From NCBI RefSeq assembly GCF_001320245.1, contig NZ_BCBA01000002.1:62001-126000 (forward strand): a stretch of DNA of 64,000 bases, read 5' to 3'. Under the pieces are notes generated by a model. It searched no databases and was not told the DNA's origin. It saw only the letters and a list, made by a program, of their open reading frames with translations. Within the stretch, counting starts at the first letter, position 1. Every line of letters begins with the position of its first letter. Source of the stretch: Pseudomonas sp. NBRC 111124 (GTDB taxonomy: Bacteria > Pseudomonadota > Gammaproteobacteria > Pseudomonadales > Pseudomonadaceae). The position numbers were made by a program, and so were the translations under genes. Of this stretch, positions 46,275 through 55,775 are shown piece by piece.

Positions 46275-47006
46275 TTACTGCACAGGCAGGAAGTTCATCA
46301 GTAACAAACTCTGCGCGTAATTCAAACCAATTCGTCTATAACGCTCATCCAGCAACTCTGCCAACAAATCCAGCCGCGCCACGATCTTGCCGAACTCCAC
46401 GGCAAAACTCAGGTTGCTACCCTCCTCAGAGATCTCGTTGGAAAACAGCAACAACACCCCATTGGCATCCTGCCGCTGGCTGAGCATCCAGGTGGCCTTC
46501 TCGATATTGCGCGCCGCGTTGTTGACGAACAGCGGGTCGATGGTATCGGTCATGTAGAACTCGGTACGCCCGCCGTGCGCGGTAATCAGCATGCTGCCGA
46601 TGGCGTAGATGAAGGCGCCGACCCGGTCGCCGCGAAACTCCGGGCTCAGGGCATAGCTCAGGGCGGCGAGGTCGCGGCGGTTGCCCAGTTGCGGCAACGG
46701 CTGACGCTGTTCGATGGCAATGCGGATTTGCCGCTCGGCGGTGGCGGCGTCGAGGTAGCCGGACATCTTCCACTGGTTGGGATTGCGCAGATACAGCTTG
46801 TTCATCAGCAGATACAGGCTCTGCAGGTTGTCACGCATGGCCAGCGTGGCCATGCGGTCGACGCTGGTCTGGAACAGCTCGGTGGGCTTGCCGTTGCCGA
46901 ACTGGCTGACGATGTCGTGGCCTTGCTGCTGGCTGCAGCCGGCGATGGCTATGACGGCACCTACCAGCAGCAGGCGCGGGAAAAATCGGGGATTGCTTGC
47001 AACCAT
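46275..47006 (-). CDS. Conserved hypothetical lipoprotein
   Basis: A 243-residue protein beginning at ATG 47006 with a lipoprotein signal: hydrophobic LLLVGAVIAIAGC with lipidated Cys24. Mature part is alpha-helical (YLLMNKLYLRNPNQW, LDAATAERQIRIAIEQRQPL) with a membrane-like GAFIYAIGSMLITAHGG stretch. I know similar unnamed lipoproteins in Pseudomonas but no function. A longer start at 47036 is possible but less typical. It stands upstream of the phosphatase gene's end on the same strand, 91 bp apart. Confidence 0.75.
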   Translation of the reverse strand: MVASNPRFFPRLLLVGAVIAIAGCSQQQGHDIVSQFGNGKPTELFQTSVDRMATLAMRDNLQSLYLLMNKLYLRNPNQWKMSGYLDAATAERQIRIAIEQRQPLPQLGNRRDLAALSYALSPEFRGDRVGAFIYAIGSMLITAHGGRTEFYMTDTIDPLFVNNAARNIEKATWMLSQRQDANGVLLLFSNEISEEGSNLSFAVEFGKIVARLDLLAELLDERYRRIGLNYAQSLLLMNFLPVQ

Positions 47007-47097
47007 CGGCACCGGGTCGATATTCGGCGGCCGCACTGGGGGTCAGCGCGACCTGGCCAAGCATAGAGCCCGGAATTCGGAAAAAGTGCAGTAGCGG

Positions 47098-47910
47098 TCA
47101 GCCCGGTGAGCGGATCACAGGGCAGGCGTGGCGCAACATCTCCACCACCTGCGCATGCAGCGCCGGGTCACCACAGGCCACCACGCACCCGCCATTCTGC
47201 GCCGAACTGCCATCCCAGGCAGTGATCACCCCACCTGCCCCTTCGATGATCGGCATCAGCGCCTGCACGTCATACGGCTGCAAGCTCGCTTCGACGATCA
47301 CGTCGACGAAGCCCGAAGCCAGCATGCAATAGGCGTAGCAATCACCCCCGTAACGCATCAGCCGCGCCTTGCCGGCCACAGCCTCGAACGCCGCCTTACG
47401 CTCGGCGGTGTCGAACATGTCCGGTGTGGTGCACATCAGCGTGGCCGCAGCCAAGTCGGTGCAGCTGCGCGTTTTCAATCGCGTGCCGCTGCGCCAGGCG
47501 CCTGCCGGGGTGCCGACGAAGCGTTCGCCAGTGAACGGCTGGTTCATCACGCCCACCACCGGCCGGGTGCCGTCGTTCAAGGCAATCAGCGTGCCCCACA
47601 GCGGCAGGCCGGTGATGAAGGCTCGGGTGCCATCGATCGGATCGAGCACCCAGGTCAGCGGGCTGCTGCCTACCGCCACACCCGCTTCTTCACCGAGAAT
47701 GCCATGCTCCGGGTAGCGCGCCTGGATCAGCTCACGCATGGCATCCTCGGCGGCCTTGTCGGCCACGGTCACCGGGTCGTACAGGCGCCCGCCCTTGTCC
47801 TCGACCTCCAGGCTGGCCCGGAAATACGGCTGGATCGCCAGCGCAGCGGCATCGGCCAGCTGTTCGGCGAAGGCTTGGAATTCGCCGATCTGTTCAGCGC
47901 TCAGGGACAT
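47098..47910 (-). CDS. Inositol-monophosphatase-family phosphatase (HisN-like)
   Basis: A 270-residue Mg2+-dependent phosphatase: EEAG metal motif (about residue 73), WVLDPIDGTRAFITG (DPIDGT motif) and the second Asp in QPYDVQALMPIIEGAGG. The ITGLPLWGT and GGDCYAYCMLASG patterns are those of the histidinol-phosphatase (HisN) subgroup rather than SuhB or CysQ. It may dephosphorylate histidinol phosphate or a related sugar/alcohol phosphate. No his genes are adjacent. Confidence 0.85.
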   Translation of the reverse strand: MSLSAEQIGEFQAFAEQLADAAALAIQPYFRASLEVEDKGGRLYDPVTVADKAAEDAMRELIQARYPEHGILGEEAGVAVGSSPLTWVLDPIDGTRAFITGLPLWGTLIALNDGTRPVVGVMNQPFTGERFVGTPAGAWRSGTRLKTRSCTDLAAATLMCTTPDMFDTAERKAAFEAVAGKARLMRYGGDCYAYCMLASGFVDVIVEASLQPYDVQALMPIIEGAGGVITAWDGSSAQNGGCVVACGDPALHAQVVEMLRHACPVIRSPG

Positions 47911-47964
47911 GGGACGGGCCTCGTGGAAAATGTCGGGGCTGCATCATACCCGACAAGCCGCGTG

Positions 47965-48531
47965 TTACACCGCTGTCAGGTGTTCATAGAGAATGGTCGC
48001 CCCCACCAGCATCAGCACGATGCCACCGACGATTTCGGCACGCTTGCCCACCACCGAACCCAGCGCTCGCCCGAGCATGGTGCCAAGGGTCACCATGGTC
48101 ATGGTCGCCAGGCCAATCGCTGCCGCCGCCACCCAGATATTGACGTCGACGAAGGCCAGGCCGACGCCCACTGCCAGGGCGTCGATGCTGGTGGCAAAAG
48201 CGGTCACCGCCAGGATCCAGAATGCGTGCTGGCTCTGTTTTTCTTCCGCTTCGTCATCCGGCTTCAGGCCCGCATGCACCATGTGCGCGCCGAGCAGCAA
48301 CAACAGGGTAAAGGCGATCCAGTGGTCCCACTGTTCGACATACTGACTGGCCGCCTGGCCCAGCAGCCAGCCAATGACCGGGGTGATGGCTTCGATCACG
48401 CCGAAGATCAGGCCTGTGCGCAGGGCCTCGGCCAAACGTGGCTTGTGCAGGCTCGAACCTTTGCCGATGGCGGCCGCGAAGGCATCCGTGGACATGGCGA
48501 AGGCGAGGAAAATGAGGGAAATGGGATTCAA
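47965..48531 (-). CDS. mntP: Manganese efflux pump MntP
   Basis: A 188-residue inner-membrane protein with six helices in two related halves; each half carries an Asp-containing motif ([12 protein letters not shown] near residue 16 and [14 protein letters not shown] near 118) that binds Mn2+. The start is TTG 48531, supported by GGAG at 48540-48543; no ATG gives the standard N-terminus [13 protein letters not shown]. It is preceded by a yybP-ykoY riboswitch, so expression should rise with manganese. Confidence 0.95.
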   Translation of the reverse strand: MNPISLIFLAFAMSTDAFAAAIGKGSSLHKPRLAEALRTGLIFGVIEAITPVIGWLLGQAASQYVEQWDHWIAFTLLLLLGAHMVHAGLKPDDEAEEKQSQHAFWILAVTAFATSIDALAVGVGLAFVDVNIWVAAAAIGLATMTMVTLGTMLGRALGSVVGKRAEIVGGIVLMLVGATILYEHLTAV

Positions 48532-48599
48532 CGATCAGACTCCAGCCGGGCAACGAGTCAACGACAGACGACCTGCAGGCCCGGCTTGGCTGCAGGAAG

Positions 48600-48705
48600 G
48601 TCGTTGGTCTCGCCAATCCGGGTGGATGCGCTGGCCATGGCAGGTTGCCAAATATGTTGACCAGAGCGCCTACGCAGTGCGCGAAGGCAGGCTACTCCCC
48701 AATGA
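48600..48705 (-). promoter_or_regulatory. yybP-ykoY manganese riboswitch upstream of mntP
   Basis: On the minus strand the RNA contains GGGGAGTAGCC (48690-48700), then GTCAACATATTTGGCAACC, and CCCGGATTGGCGAGACC with the conserved GAGACC at 48606-48611. These are the two Mn2+-binding internal loops of the family. Between it and mntP a stem ACGACCT / AGGTCGT can form, a plausible expression platform. Mn2+ binding should switch mntP on. Confidence 0.93.
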
Positions 48706-48832
48706 GTGGCGCGATGATACCAGTGGCATGTGAAAAAAGCGTGAACCATTTTGGCCTTGCGCAACGGGTCTAGACTGTACAGACCAGATGACATGGCATG
48801 AACCGGGGGGCTGCCACACGTGGAGGTGTGCA

Positions 48833-49762
48833 ATGAGCCAGTTCAAGCGTCTGTTCGTCATGCTCGGCCCGCAAATGCGCCATAGCCCGGCGCTGCAGCG
48901 CGCGGCGGCACTGGCCGAGTCCAGTGGTGCCCTGCTGGACATCAATGTCTTCGTCGATGATGTCGACACCTTCGGCCTGATGGGCGACGGCCGCGAGCGT
49001 GAGCGGCTGCTCGGCGACAACCGCCAGTGGCTGGCCGACGAGGCCGAGCAACTGGGTAACGCCGGGCTCGATGTGTCCACCGAACTGCTGCTGACCCGTG
49101 ACCCGCTGGGCAGCGTGCTCGAACGCATCGAACGGCTGGGTTGCGATCTGCTGATCAAGGACGTGCAGCACGAACCGGTGCTCAAGCGCCTGTTAGTGAC
49201 GCCGCTGGACTGGCAACTGCTCAAGGAGAGCCCGGTGGCCGTGCACCTGGTCAGCGACATCCGTCTGCCCTTGCCCCGGCAGATCGCCGCAGCAGTGGAC
49301 CTCAACTGCCACGGTGCGGGCGAGCACCTGGACGATCAGGTGATCCACAGCGCCCATGCCCTGGCCCTGCAATGCAACGCCGAACTGCACTTGCTGCATG
49401 TGGGCGATGCGGCCAAGACCCACATCGCCGATTTTGGTGCCGGCACCGTCACCATGCCGGGGTTTGATGGCAGCGTGCGCACGGCGCAGCGGGCAGCGTT
49501 CAACCGGCTGGGCGACCACCACCAGATTCCGCTGGAGCGGCGGCATTTTGTCGAGGGTGCGGCGATCCGGGCGATTGCCCAGTTCGTCAGCCACAGCCGG
49601 GTGGATGTCATCGTGATGGGCAGCCATCGGCATGATGCGATGCAAACGTTCCTTGGCGGTACCACGGCGCATGTGCTGGAACATCCGTTGTGCAATGTGC
49701 TGGCGATCAAGGGCGACCCTGTGCATCGCATGGTATCTGGCACACCGGTGCCAACTAAATAG
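48833..49762 (+). CDS. Tandem universal stress protein (UspE-like)
   Basis: A 309-residue protein made of two Usp domains (about 1-145 and 155-300). The second carries the ATP-binding motif GSHRHDAMQTFLGGTTAHVL (G-2x-G-9x-G-S/T type); the first lacks it. UspE-type proteins are cytoplasmic and induced by stress or low oxygen. GGAGG lies 7 bp before ATG 48833; an ATG at 48788 is weaker. No clear Anr box was found upstream. Confidence 0.9.
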   Translation: MSQFKRLFVMLGPQMRHSPALQRAAALAESSGALLDINVFVDDVDTFGLMGDGRERERLLGDNRQWLADEAEQLGNAGLDVSTELLLTRDPLGSVLERIERLGCDLLIKDVQHEPVLKRLLVTPLDWQLLKESPVAVHLVSDIRLPLPRQIAAAVDLNCHGAGEHLDDQVIHSAHALALQCNAELHLLHVGDAAKTHIADFGAGTVTMPGFDGSVRTAQRAAFNRLGDHHQIPLERRHFVEGAAIRAIAQFVSHSRVDVIVMGSHRHDAMQTFLGGTTAHVLEHPLCNVLAIKGDPVHRMVSGTPVPTK

Positions 49763-49771
49763 AATGCATTT

Positions 49772-49790
49772 GATAATGATTCGTAGTAGT
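49772..49790 (+). promoter_or_regulatory. Candidate Fur box upstream of the TonB receptor
   Basis: GATAATGATTCGTAGTAGT matches the Fur consensus perfectly over the first nine or ten bases and 13 of 19 overall (in the reverse orientation AATCATTATC). It lies 55-75 bp before the receptor start, consistent with iron repression. Confidence 0.7.
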
Positions 49791-49845
49791 TTCTCGGCGC
49801 TTCTTACACTCTCCTTTAGCGCCCTACTTCAGGATCGTACCGTCG

Positions 49846-51981
49846 ATGCGTCGCACGTTCGTTTCGCTTTGTGTGCTTCAAGCTATGTCCCCGCTGGCCT
49901 TTGCCGAGCCTGAACCGCTCAGCGACCCTGCCCAGATCGAGCTCCAGGCCCTGAATATCACCAGCAGCGCCGACAGCGAACGCGCCGATGGTCCGGTCGA
50001 TGGTTACAAGGCCAACCGTTCGGCCAGTGCCACGCGCACCGACACGGCCCTGCACGAGACCCCGCAGTCGATCAGCGTGGTGCCCAAGGATGTGCTTGAA
50101 GACACCGGTGCCACCCGCCTGCAGGATGGCCTGGATTACGCCGGGGGCGTCGGCCGCGCCAACAACTTCGGCGGCCAGGGCCTGACCACCTTTACCGTGC
50201 GCGGCTTCACCACCGGCGAGTTCTACCGCAACGGTTTCCCGATCAACCGCGGCTACCCCAACGCCCCCGACGCCAACACCGTCGAACGCCTGGAAGTGAT
50301 CCGCGGCCCGGCCACCAGCCTGTACGGGCGTGGCGACCCCGGCGGCACCTTCAACGTGGTCAGCAAGCAGCCGCTGGCCGAGCCCAAGGTGACCCTGGGC
50401 AGCCAGTTCGACGACCAGGGCATGCACCGGGCCACCCTGGATGCAACCGGGCCGTTGAACGCCGATGGCTCGCTGGCCTATCGCCTGAACGTGCTGGGCG
50501 AAGGTGGCGAAAGCTTCCGCGACGATGTCGAGAGCGAGCGCTATGACGTTGCGCCGGTGATCAGCTGGCAAGTCAACGATGCCACCAAGGTCATCTTCGA
50601 AGGCGACTTCATGCGCAACAACCACCCCCTGGATCGCGGCCTGACGCGTCTGCCCGGCCAGCTCGGTACGGCCTCGCGTGACACCAACATCTGGGAAAAA
50701 GGCAGCGACAACCTGCTGCACAACGACAACAACATGGCCCAGCTGCGCTTCGAGCACCTGCTCAATGACAACTGGACCCTGGGCGGCGGCATGCAATGGC
50801 TGGACGGCTCGCTCAAGGGCAACGCCGTGGAAGCCAACGGCCTGCAAGCCGATGGCCGCACGCTGGGGCGCAACTTCAACTACCGCAAGCTGGAATGGAC
50901 CGACCGCGACTACCAGCTCAACCTCACCGGCCACTTCGACACCGGCGCTTTCGCCCATACCCTGCTGACCGGTATCGAATACGAAGACTACGACTACAAC
51001 TCGATTATCCAGCGTTCGGCGGCGGGTACCGGTGCCTACCCGATCGACATCTTCGATCCGGTGCTGGGCCAGCCGCGCCCTGCCCTGACCCGCACGACCA
51101 CCCACGACAAGGAAAACCTCAAGACGTGGGCGGTCTTCATTCAGGACCAGGTGGCCATCACCGAACGCCTGAAAGCCCTGGCCGGGGTGCGCTTCGAACG
51201 CTTCGAGCATGACTACGACAACAAGCTCAACAATGCCGGTGACTTCAACAAGGGCGAAAACGGCGTCACCCCACGCTTGGGCCTCATCTACGACCTGACC
51301 GATACCGTTGCCGTGTATGCCAACACCGCCCGCTCGTTCAAGCCCAACAGCGGAGCCAGCCTGCAAGGCACGGGCTTCGATCCGGAAAAGGGCAAATCAT
51401 ACGAGCTCGGCGTGAAGTGGGAGGCGCTGGACCGTCGGTTGAGCGTGGACGCGGCGATCTATCACATAGTCAAGGAAAACGTGCTGACCCGTGACCCGAA
51501 CGACCCGAGCGGCACCTACAGCGTCGCGGCCGGCGAAGTGCGCAGCCGCGGCCTGGATATCAACGTCGCCGGCAACCTGACCCCGCAATGGCGGATGATC
51601 GGTGGCTATGCCTATGTCGATGCGGAGGTGACCAAGGACAACAGCATCCCCACCGGCACCCGCTTGGCGAACATCCCGCGCAACAGCTTTAGCCTGCTCA
51701 ACACCTACGCGTTCCAGGATGGGCTGGCCAAGGGTCTGGGACTGGGGGTTGGCGTGAAGTATGTGGATGACCGCGCCGGGCAGACAGCGGCCAGCACCTA
51801 CACCATGGAGCGCTACACCGTGGTCGACCTGCTGAGCTTCTACAAGGTCAACGAACACGTGCGCTTGAACCTGGACGTGAAGAACGTGTTCAACAAAGGG
51901 TATGACGAGGGGGCGTTCAATACCTACGTGTACCCAGGGGCGCCGCGCACGGTGCAGGCTGGGGTTTCCTACACGTTCTGA
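49846..51981 (+). CDS. TonB-dependent siderophore receptor
   Basis: A 711-residue outer-membrane receptor: signal peptide 1-20, candidate TonB box LQALNITS, plug domain with TPQSISVVP, RLEVIRGPATSLYGRGDPGG and NVVSKQP, then a 22-strand barrel ending AGVSYTF with terminal Phe. There is no N-terminal signalling (STN) domain, so it does not feed a FecIR-type surface-signalling system, and no sigma/anti-sigma genes are adjacent. Iron control comes from the Fur box. The ligand (hydroxamate or catecholate) cannot be decided from sequence. It converges on pagL. Confidence 0.92.
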   Translation: MRRTFVSLCVLQAMSPLAFAEPEPLSDPAQIELQALNITSSADSERADGPVDGYKANRSASATRTDTALHETPQSISVVPKDVLEDTGATRLQDGLDYAGGVGRANNFGGQGLTTFTVRGFTTGEFYRNGFPINRGYPNAPDANTVERLEVIRGPATSLYGRGDPGGTFNVVSKQPLAEPKVTLGSQFDDQGMHRATLDATGPLNADGSLAYRLNVLGEGGESFRDDVESERYDVAPVISWQVNDATKVIFEGDFMRNNHPLDRGLTRLPGQLGTASRDTNIWEKGSDNLLHNDNNMAQLRFEHLLNDNWTLGGGMQWLDGSLKGNAVEANGLQADGRTLGRNFNYRKLEWTDRDYQLNLTGHFDTGAFAHTLLTGIEYEDYDYNSIIQRSAAGTGAYPIDIFDPVLGQPRPALTRTTTHDKENLKTWAVFIQDQVAITERLKALAGVRFERFEHDYDNKLNNAGDFNKGENGVTPRLGLIYDLTDTVAVYANTARSFKPNSGASLQGTGFDPEKGKSYELGVKWEALDRRLSVDAAIYHIVKENVLTRDPNDPSGTYSVAAGEVRSRGLDINVAGNLTPQWRMIGGYAYVDAEVTKDNSIPTGTRLANIPRNSFSLLNTYAFQDGLAKGLGLGVGVKYVDDRAGQTAASTYTMERYTVVDLLSFYKVNEHVRLNLDVKNVFNKGYDEGAFNTYVYPGAPRTVQAGVSYTF

Positions 51982-51987
51982 AGCAGT

Positions 51988-52006
51988 GGGGCCGCTAGGC
52001 GGCCCC
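51988..52006. terminator. Bidirectional terminator between receptor and pagL
   Basis: GGGGCCGC-TAG-GCGGCCCC lies in the 30-bp gap between two convergent genes. Confidence 0.65.
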
Positions 52007-52011
52007 CGCAA

Positions 52012-52533
52012 TCAGAAACCTTTGCTGTAGAACAGCGAGTACGACTCGATGCCGTCGTTCGGTTGCTTGATGCCGGCATTGGAATAGTGAATCGCCCGGA
52101 ACCCCACCTTCTGCTCGCCTGGCAACTTCAGACCGAAACCGATACGGTCTTCGAAGTTGAACGACGAACCCAGCCGCTGGTCGCCCACCTCAGTCTTGGA
52201 GAAGGCCGCCAGGCCAATGCCCGCTTCGATATAAGGGGTGTAGGTAAAGCCATTGAATTCGTAGGTGAACACCGGGCTGAACGACAACGAGTGGGCGCCG
52301 CTGGCATCGCCCCCTTCCCAGTAGGTGTAGCCCGCGTCCCAATAGCCCGTCACATAACCGATGTCACTTTCAAGCCACTTCTTGTCCCAGTCGAACGACA
52401 TGCCGATACGGTATGTCATGTCACCTTGGCTGGTGGCCCCCACGCCACCGGAAACCTGTGCGGCCTGGGCCAGTTGGGTGCCGGCGACGGCCAATAGGAC
52501 GGCGGCCAGCGTGCTGGCAAGACGGGTTTTCAT
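52012..52533 (-). CDS. pagL: PagL-type lipid A 3-O-deacylase
   Basis: A 173-residue outer-membrane beta-barrel with signal peptide about 1-25. The catalytic triad is conserved in spacing: His149, Ser151 (AIHYSNAG) and Glu163 (DGIESYSL), matching the +2 and +14 offsets of P. aeruginosa PagL, and the C-terminus ends SKGF. It removes the 3-O acyl chain of lipid A, lowering Toll-like receptor stimulation and altering membrane packing. ATG 52533 has AGGAGAA upstream. Confidence 0.93.
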   Translation of the reverse strand: MKTRLASTLAAVLLAVAGTQLAQAAQVSGGVGATSQGDMTYRIGMSFDWDKKWLESDIGYVTGYWDAGYTYWEGGDASGAHSLSFSPVFTYEFNGFTYTPYIEAGIGLAAFSKTEVGDQRLGSSFNFEDRIGFGLKLPGEQKVGFRAIHYSNAGIKQPNDGIESYSLFYSKGF

Positions 52534-52745
52534 CAATGACTTCTCCTGATGGTCACACGGGCAAGTGGGGGCTTTGGCCCCTCGATTTTTGCAGTGAACG
52601 GGTATTCATCCGGTCACAAGGGGTAATACTTTTTTGATTATTGTCCAGATAATCAGAAAGTTGAAAGTGAAATGCCAGCATTGCCTGAATTTGCTCGCAA
52701 TTCTCAACCGCCTCAGTCGTATTCCTCGTCGATGGCGCCACGCAA

Positions 52746-52769
52746 GGCGGAGTACAGATGTACTCCGCC
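52746..52769 (-). terminator. Hairpin after the secreted hypothetical gene
   Basis: GGCGGAGTACA-GA-TGTACTCCGCC, an almost loop-free perfect stem 12 bp beyond the stop of the leftward gene at 52782. It lacks a T-run. The rest of the gap to pagL (52534-52745) shows only AT-rich promoter-like DNA (TTTTTTGATTATT near 52630). Confidence 0.6.
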
Positions 52770-52781
52770 CGTTGTGGCCGA

Positions 52782-53234
52782 TCAGTGCCAGTTCAAGCTC
52801 GCAGTGACCGGTGTCTTACCGTTCACCGTGACCTGTTGCTGGACCGTGGTGCCCTGCCCCTGGCCGACGACCTTGTACTGGCCCGGCGGCAGCTGGACGT
52901 ACACCAGCGGGCCGGCATCCTGCAGGCTCAACACCGACTTGCCTTGTGCATTCTGAATATCGACGGCGGCGCCGCTTTCGAATTGGCCGTGTGCGCCGGT
53001 CGACATTTCGATGTGCAGGTCATAACCCTTGGTATGGCGCATGGCGTTGGCCTCGTCCTGCCCGATACCGCCCTCGAGGTAGCGCACGCCATTCTGCTCC
53101 TGCGGCTGCAGTTGCACGGCTTGCATGTCGATGGGGGCGTTGTGATCGTCTATTTCCGCGGCGGCGGCCAGCGTCCAGGGCAGCGCCAGTGTGATCAGCA
53201 GCGTGGCGCCCAACGCATAGTGATGGTTACGCAT
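52782..53234 (-). CDS. Secreted hypothetical protein with carboxypeptidase-regulatory-like fold
   Basis: A 150-residue protein with a clear signal peptide (about 1-26, TLAAAAE). The mature part includes YDLHIEMSTGAHGQFESGAA and a C-terminal PLVYVQLPPGQYKVVGQGQG stretch, the pattern of small Ig-like or transthyretin-like carboxypeptidase regulatory domains. Probably periplasmic. A strong AGGAGCTGACC ribosome site precedes ATG 53234. No clear link to the neighbouring LysR or pagL genes. Confidence 0.75.
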   Translation of the reverse strand: MRNHHYALGATLLITLALPWTLAAAAEIDDHNAPIDMQAVQLQPQEQNGVRYLEGGIGQDEANAMRHTKGYDLHIEMSTGAHGQFESGAAVDIQNAQGKSVLSLQDAGPLVYVQLPPGQYKVVGQGQGTTVQQQVTVNGKTPVTASLNWH

Positions 53235-53294
53235 GGTCAGCTCCTCCTCAAGGAGATGGCTTACGTAATGTTTGACCCCGCACAGTGCCGATGT

Positions 53295-54167
53295 TCACGC
53301 CGTTCGCCGCTCTTCGAGCAGTTTCACGAACATGCTCAGGCTGCGCGAAACCGTGCCACGCCGCCACACCAGCCAGGTCTTGAGGTAGCGGAACTGCTCC
53401 TGCATCGGCCAGGCGCAGACCGTGCTGCAACCGGGCATGTTGTCGAGCATGCTGCGCGGCAGCATGGCCAGGCCGGCACCGGCGCTGACGCAGGCGAGCA
53501 TGCCGTGGTACGACTCCATTTCGTGGATCTTGCCAGGCACCGCCTGGTCCTGGACGAACCAGTTCTCGAAGTGGTGACGGTACGAGCAATTGGCGCGGAA
53601 GGCATAGATGCTCGCGCCGTTGACGTCCTGGGCACGGGTCACCGGGGCGTGGTTGAGCGGTGAGATGACCACCATCTCCTCCTCGAACACCGGCATGCCT
53701 TCAAGCGTGGGGTGAAGCACCGGGCCGTCGACGAAGGCCGCCACCAGGCGCCCCGCCAGTACCCCCTCGAGCATGGTCCCGGAAGGCCCGGTGGACAGGT
53801 CGAGGTCGACCTTGGGGTAGCGCTGGTTGTAGGCGGCCAGCAGCGCCGGAATGCGCACCGCCGCCGTACTCTCCAGCGAACCCAGGGCGAAGGTACCTTG
53901 CGGGTCCTCGCCGGCCACGGTCAGCCGCGCCTCGTGCACCAGGTCGAGGATGCGCCGGGTGTATTCAAGGAAGTTCCAGCCGGCCGGCGACAGGCGCAGG
54001 CGGCTTTTTTCGCGGATGAACAGCTCGACGCCAAGGTCTTCCTCCAGCTGCTTGATGCGCGTGGTCAGGTTCGACGGCACTCGATGGATATGCTGGGCGG
54101 CGGCGCTAATGCTGCCCTGCTCGGCCACGGCCTTGAAGATTTCCAGTTGCACCAGGTCCACAGTCAT
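53295..54167 (-). CDS. LysR regulator of the PtrR/YneJ type
   Basis: A 290-residue LTTR: HTH in 1-60 ([20 protein letters not shown], then [20 protein letters not shown]), substrate-binding domain with [20 protein letters not shown] and [20 protein letters not shown]. The [10 protein letters not shown] recognition helix and the neighbouring divergent sad-type dehydrogenase match E. coli PtrR (YneJ)/Sad, a putrescine-utilisation pair. It probably controls the dehydrogenase across the 101-bp divergent promoter. Confidence 0.85.
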   Translation of the reverse strand: MTVDLVQLEIFKAVAEQGSISAAAQHIHRVPSNLTTRIKQLEEDLGVELFIREKSRLRLSPAGWNFLEYTRRILDLVHEARLTVAGEDPQGTFALGSLESTAAVRIPALLAAYNQRYPKVDLDLSTGPSGTMLEGVLAGRLVAAFVDGPVLHPTLEGMPVFEEEMVVISPLNHAPVTRAQDVNGASIYAFRANCSYRHHFENWFVQDQAVPGKIHEMESYHGMLACVSAGAGLAMLPRSMLDNMPGCSTVCAWPMQEQFRYLKTWLVWRRGTVSRSLSMFVKLLEERRTA

Positions 54168-54268
54168 TCTCCAAACGTGAATGTTTCGCTCATTATTATT
54201 CAGTTTTCATTAAAGCCATAGCCCACTAGTCTGGCGGCACTGATTAACAACAACGAGAGTCTCCCGCC

Positions 54269-55654
54269 ATGAGTGCGATCAGCAGCCTGACCCACGCCAT
54301 CTCCGTCGACCCCTTCAGCGGCGAGCAGATCGGCGCCTACCCGTTCGACACCGACGCCGCACTGGAAGCGGCGCTGCAACGTGCCAAGGCTGGCTACGGC
54401 CAGTGGCGCCAAGTGTCGCTGGGTCAGCGCAGCGAGTACCTGCTCGCCCTGGCCAGCACCCTCGAAGCCAAGGCCGAGGCCTTCGCGCAGATGATCAGCC
54501 GCGAAATCGGCAAGCCGATCGCCCAGGCCCGTGGTGAAGTCAGCAAATGCGTCGGCCTGTGCCGCTGGTATGCCGAGCATGGCCCGGCGATGCTCGCCGC
54601 CGAGCCGACCCAGGTCGAGAAAGCCCGGATCGAGTATCGCCCGCTGGGCCCGATCCTCGCCGTGATGCCGTGGAACTTCCCGGTCTGGCAGGTGCTACGC
54701 GGCGCCGTGCCAGCGATCCTGGCGGGCAACACCTATGTACTGAAGCACGCACCCAATGTGATGGGCAGCGCCTACCTGCTGGGTGAGCTGTTCAAGGACG
54801 CCGGCCTGCCTGAAGGGGTGTTCGAAGTACTGAACGTCACGCCGGAGGGTGTCACCCGCGCCATCAACGACGTGCGCATCGCCGCCGTGACCCTGACCGG
54901 CAGCGTGCGCGCCGGCATGGCCATTGGTGCCCAGGCAGGTGCCGCGCTGAAGAAATGCGTGCTGGAGCTGGGCGGTTCCGACCCGTTCATCGTGCTGGCG
55001 GATGCCGACCTGGATGCCGCTGTACAAGCTGCCGTCATTGGCCGCTACCAGAACACCGGCCAAGTCTGCGCCGCCGCCAAGCGCCTTATCATCGAAGAAG
55101 GCGTCGTCGAAGCATTCACGCGCAAGTTCGTCGAAGCCACACGCAAACTGAAACTCGGCAACCCGCTGGAAGACGACACCTACATCGGCCCGATGGCCCG
55201 TTACGACCTGCGTGACGAACTGGATGGCCAGGTCCAGGCAACGCTGGCTGAAGGCGCCACCCTGCTGCTGGGCGGCAACAAAGTCGAAGGCGTGGGCAAC
55301 TTCTACGCACCGACCGTGTTTGCCAACGTCACGCCAGACATGACGGCCTTCAAGCAGGAGCTGTTCGGCCCGGTGGCAGGGATCATCACCGCCCGTGACG
55401 CCGACCATGCAGTGGAGCTGGCCAACGATAGCGAATTCGGCCTGGCATCGACCATCTACACCGCCGACTATGCGCTGGCCGAGCGCATGACCGCCGCGCT
55501 GGATACCGGTGGCGTGTTCATCAACGGCTACTGCGCTTCCGACCCCCGCGTGGCGTTTGGTGGCGTGAAGAAGAGCGGTTTCGGGCGTGAGCTGTCGCAC
55601 TTTGGTGTGCGCGAGTTCACCAATGCCCAGACGGTTTGGCTGGACCGTAACTGA
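54269..55654 (+). CDS. sad: Succinate-semialdehyde dehydrogenase of the Sad/YneI type
   Basis: A 461-residue aldehyde dehydrogenase: catalytic Cys267 in NTGQVCAAAKR and general base Glu233 in VLELGGSDPF; the usual motif is ELGGKSP, so the SD change marks the Sad subgroup. NAD(P)-dependent oxidation of succinate semialdehyde, the end of putrescine catabolism through GABA. GAGAG precedes ATG 54269. It diverges from a PtrR-like regulator, and the polyamine genes at 58.9-62.8 kb complete the pathway. Confidence 0.92.
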   Translation: MSAISSLTHAISVDPFSGEQIGAYPFDTDAALEAALQRAKAGYGQWRQVSLGQRSEYLLALASTLEAKAEAFAQMISREIGKPIAQARGEVSKCVGLCRWYAEHGPAMLAAEPTQVEKARIEYRPLGPILAVMPWNFPVWQVLRGAVPAILAGNTYVLKHAPNVMGSAYLLGELFKDAGLPEGVFEVLNVTPEGVTRAINDVRIAAVTLTGSVRAGMAIGAQAGAALKKCVLELGGSDPFIVLADADLDAAVQAAVIGRYQNTGQVCAAAKRLIIEEGVVEAFTRKFVEATRKLKLGNPLEDDTYIGPMARYDLRDELDGQVQATLAEGATLLLGGNKVEGVGNFYAPTVFANVTPDMTAFKQELFGPVAGIITARDADHAVELANDSEFGLASTIYTADYALAERMTAALDTGGVFINGYCASDPRVAFGGVKKSGFGRELSHFGVREFTNAQTVWLDRN

Positions 55655-55680
55655 TCTGATGCTGGGGCCGCTTTGCGGCC

Positions 55681-55750
55681 CTTTCGCGACGCAAGGCCGC
55701 TCCTACAGGGGATCGCGTTTCCCTGTAGGAGCGGCCTTGCGTCGCGAAAG
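55681..55750. repeat. REP pair: perfect 30-bp inverted repeat
   Basis: Arms 55681-55710 and 55721-55750 (CTTTCGCGACGCAAGGCCGC then TCCTACAGGG) are exact complements with a 10-base loop; flanking GGGGCCGCTTTGCGGCC and GGCTGCAAAGCAGCCCC extend the structure. Lies between the convergent dehydrogenase and ATPase genes and may terminate both. Confidence 0.9.
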
Positions 55751-55775
55751 GGCTGCAAAGCAGCCCCCAGCAATA

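Noticed and set aside
49816..51366. A 516-codon open frame opposite the TonB receptor
   Set aside because: Antisense shadow with low-complexity composition; the receptor reading is certain.
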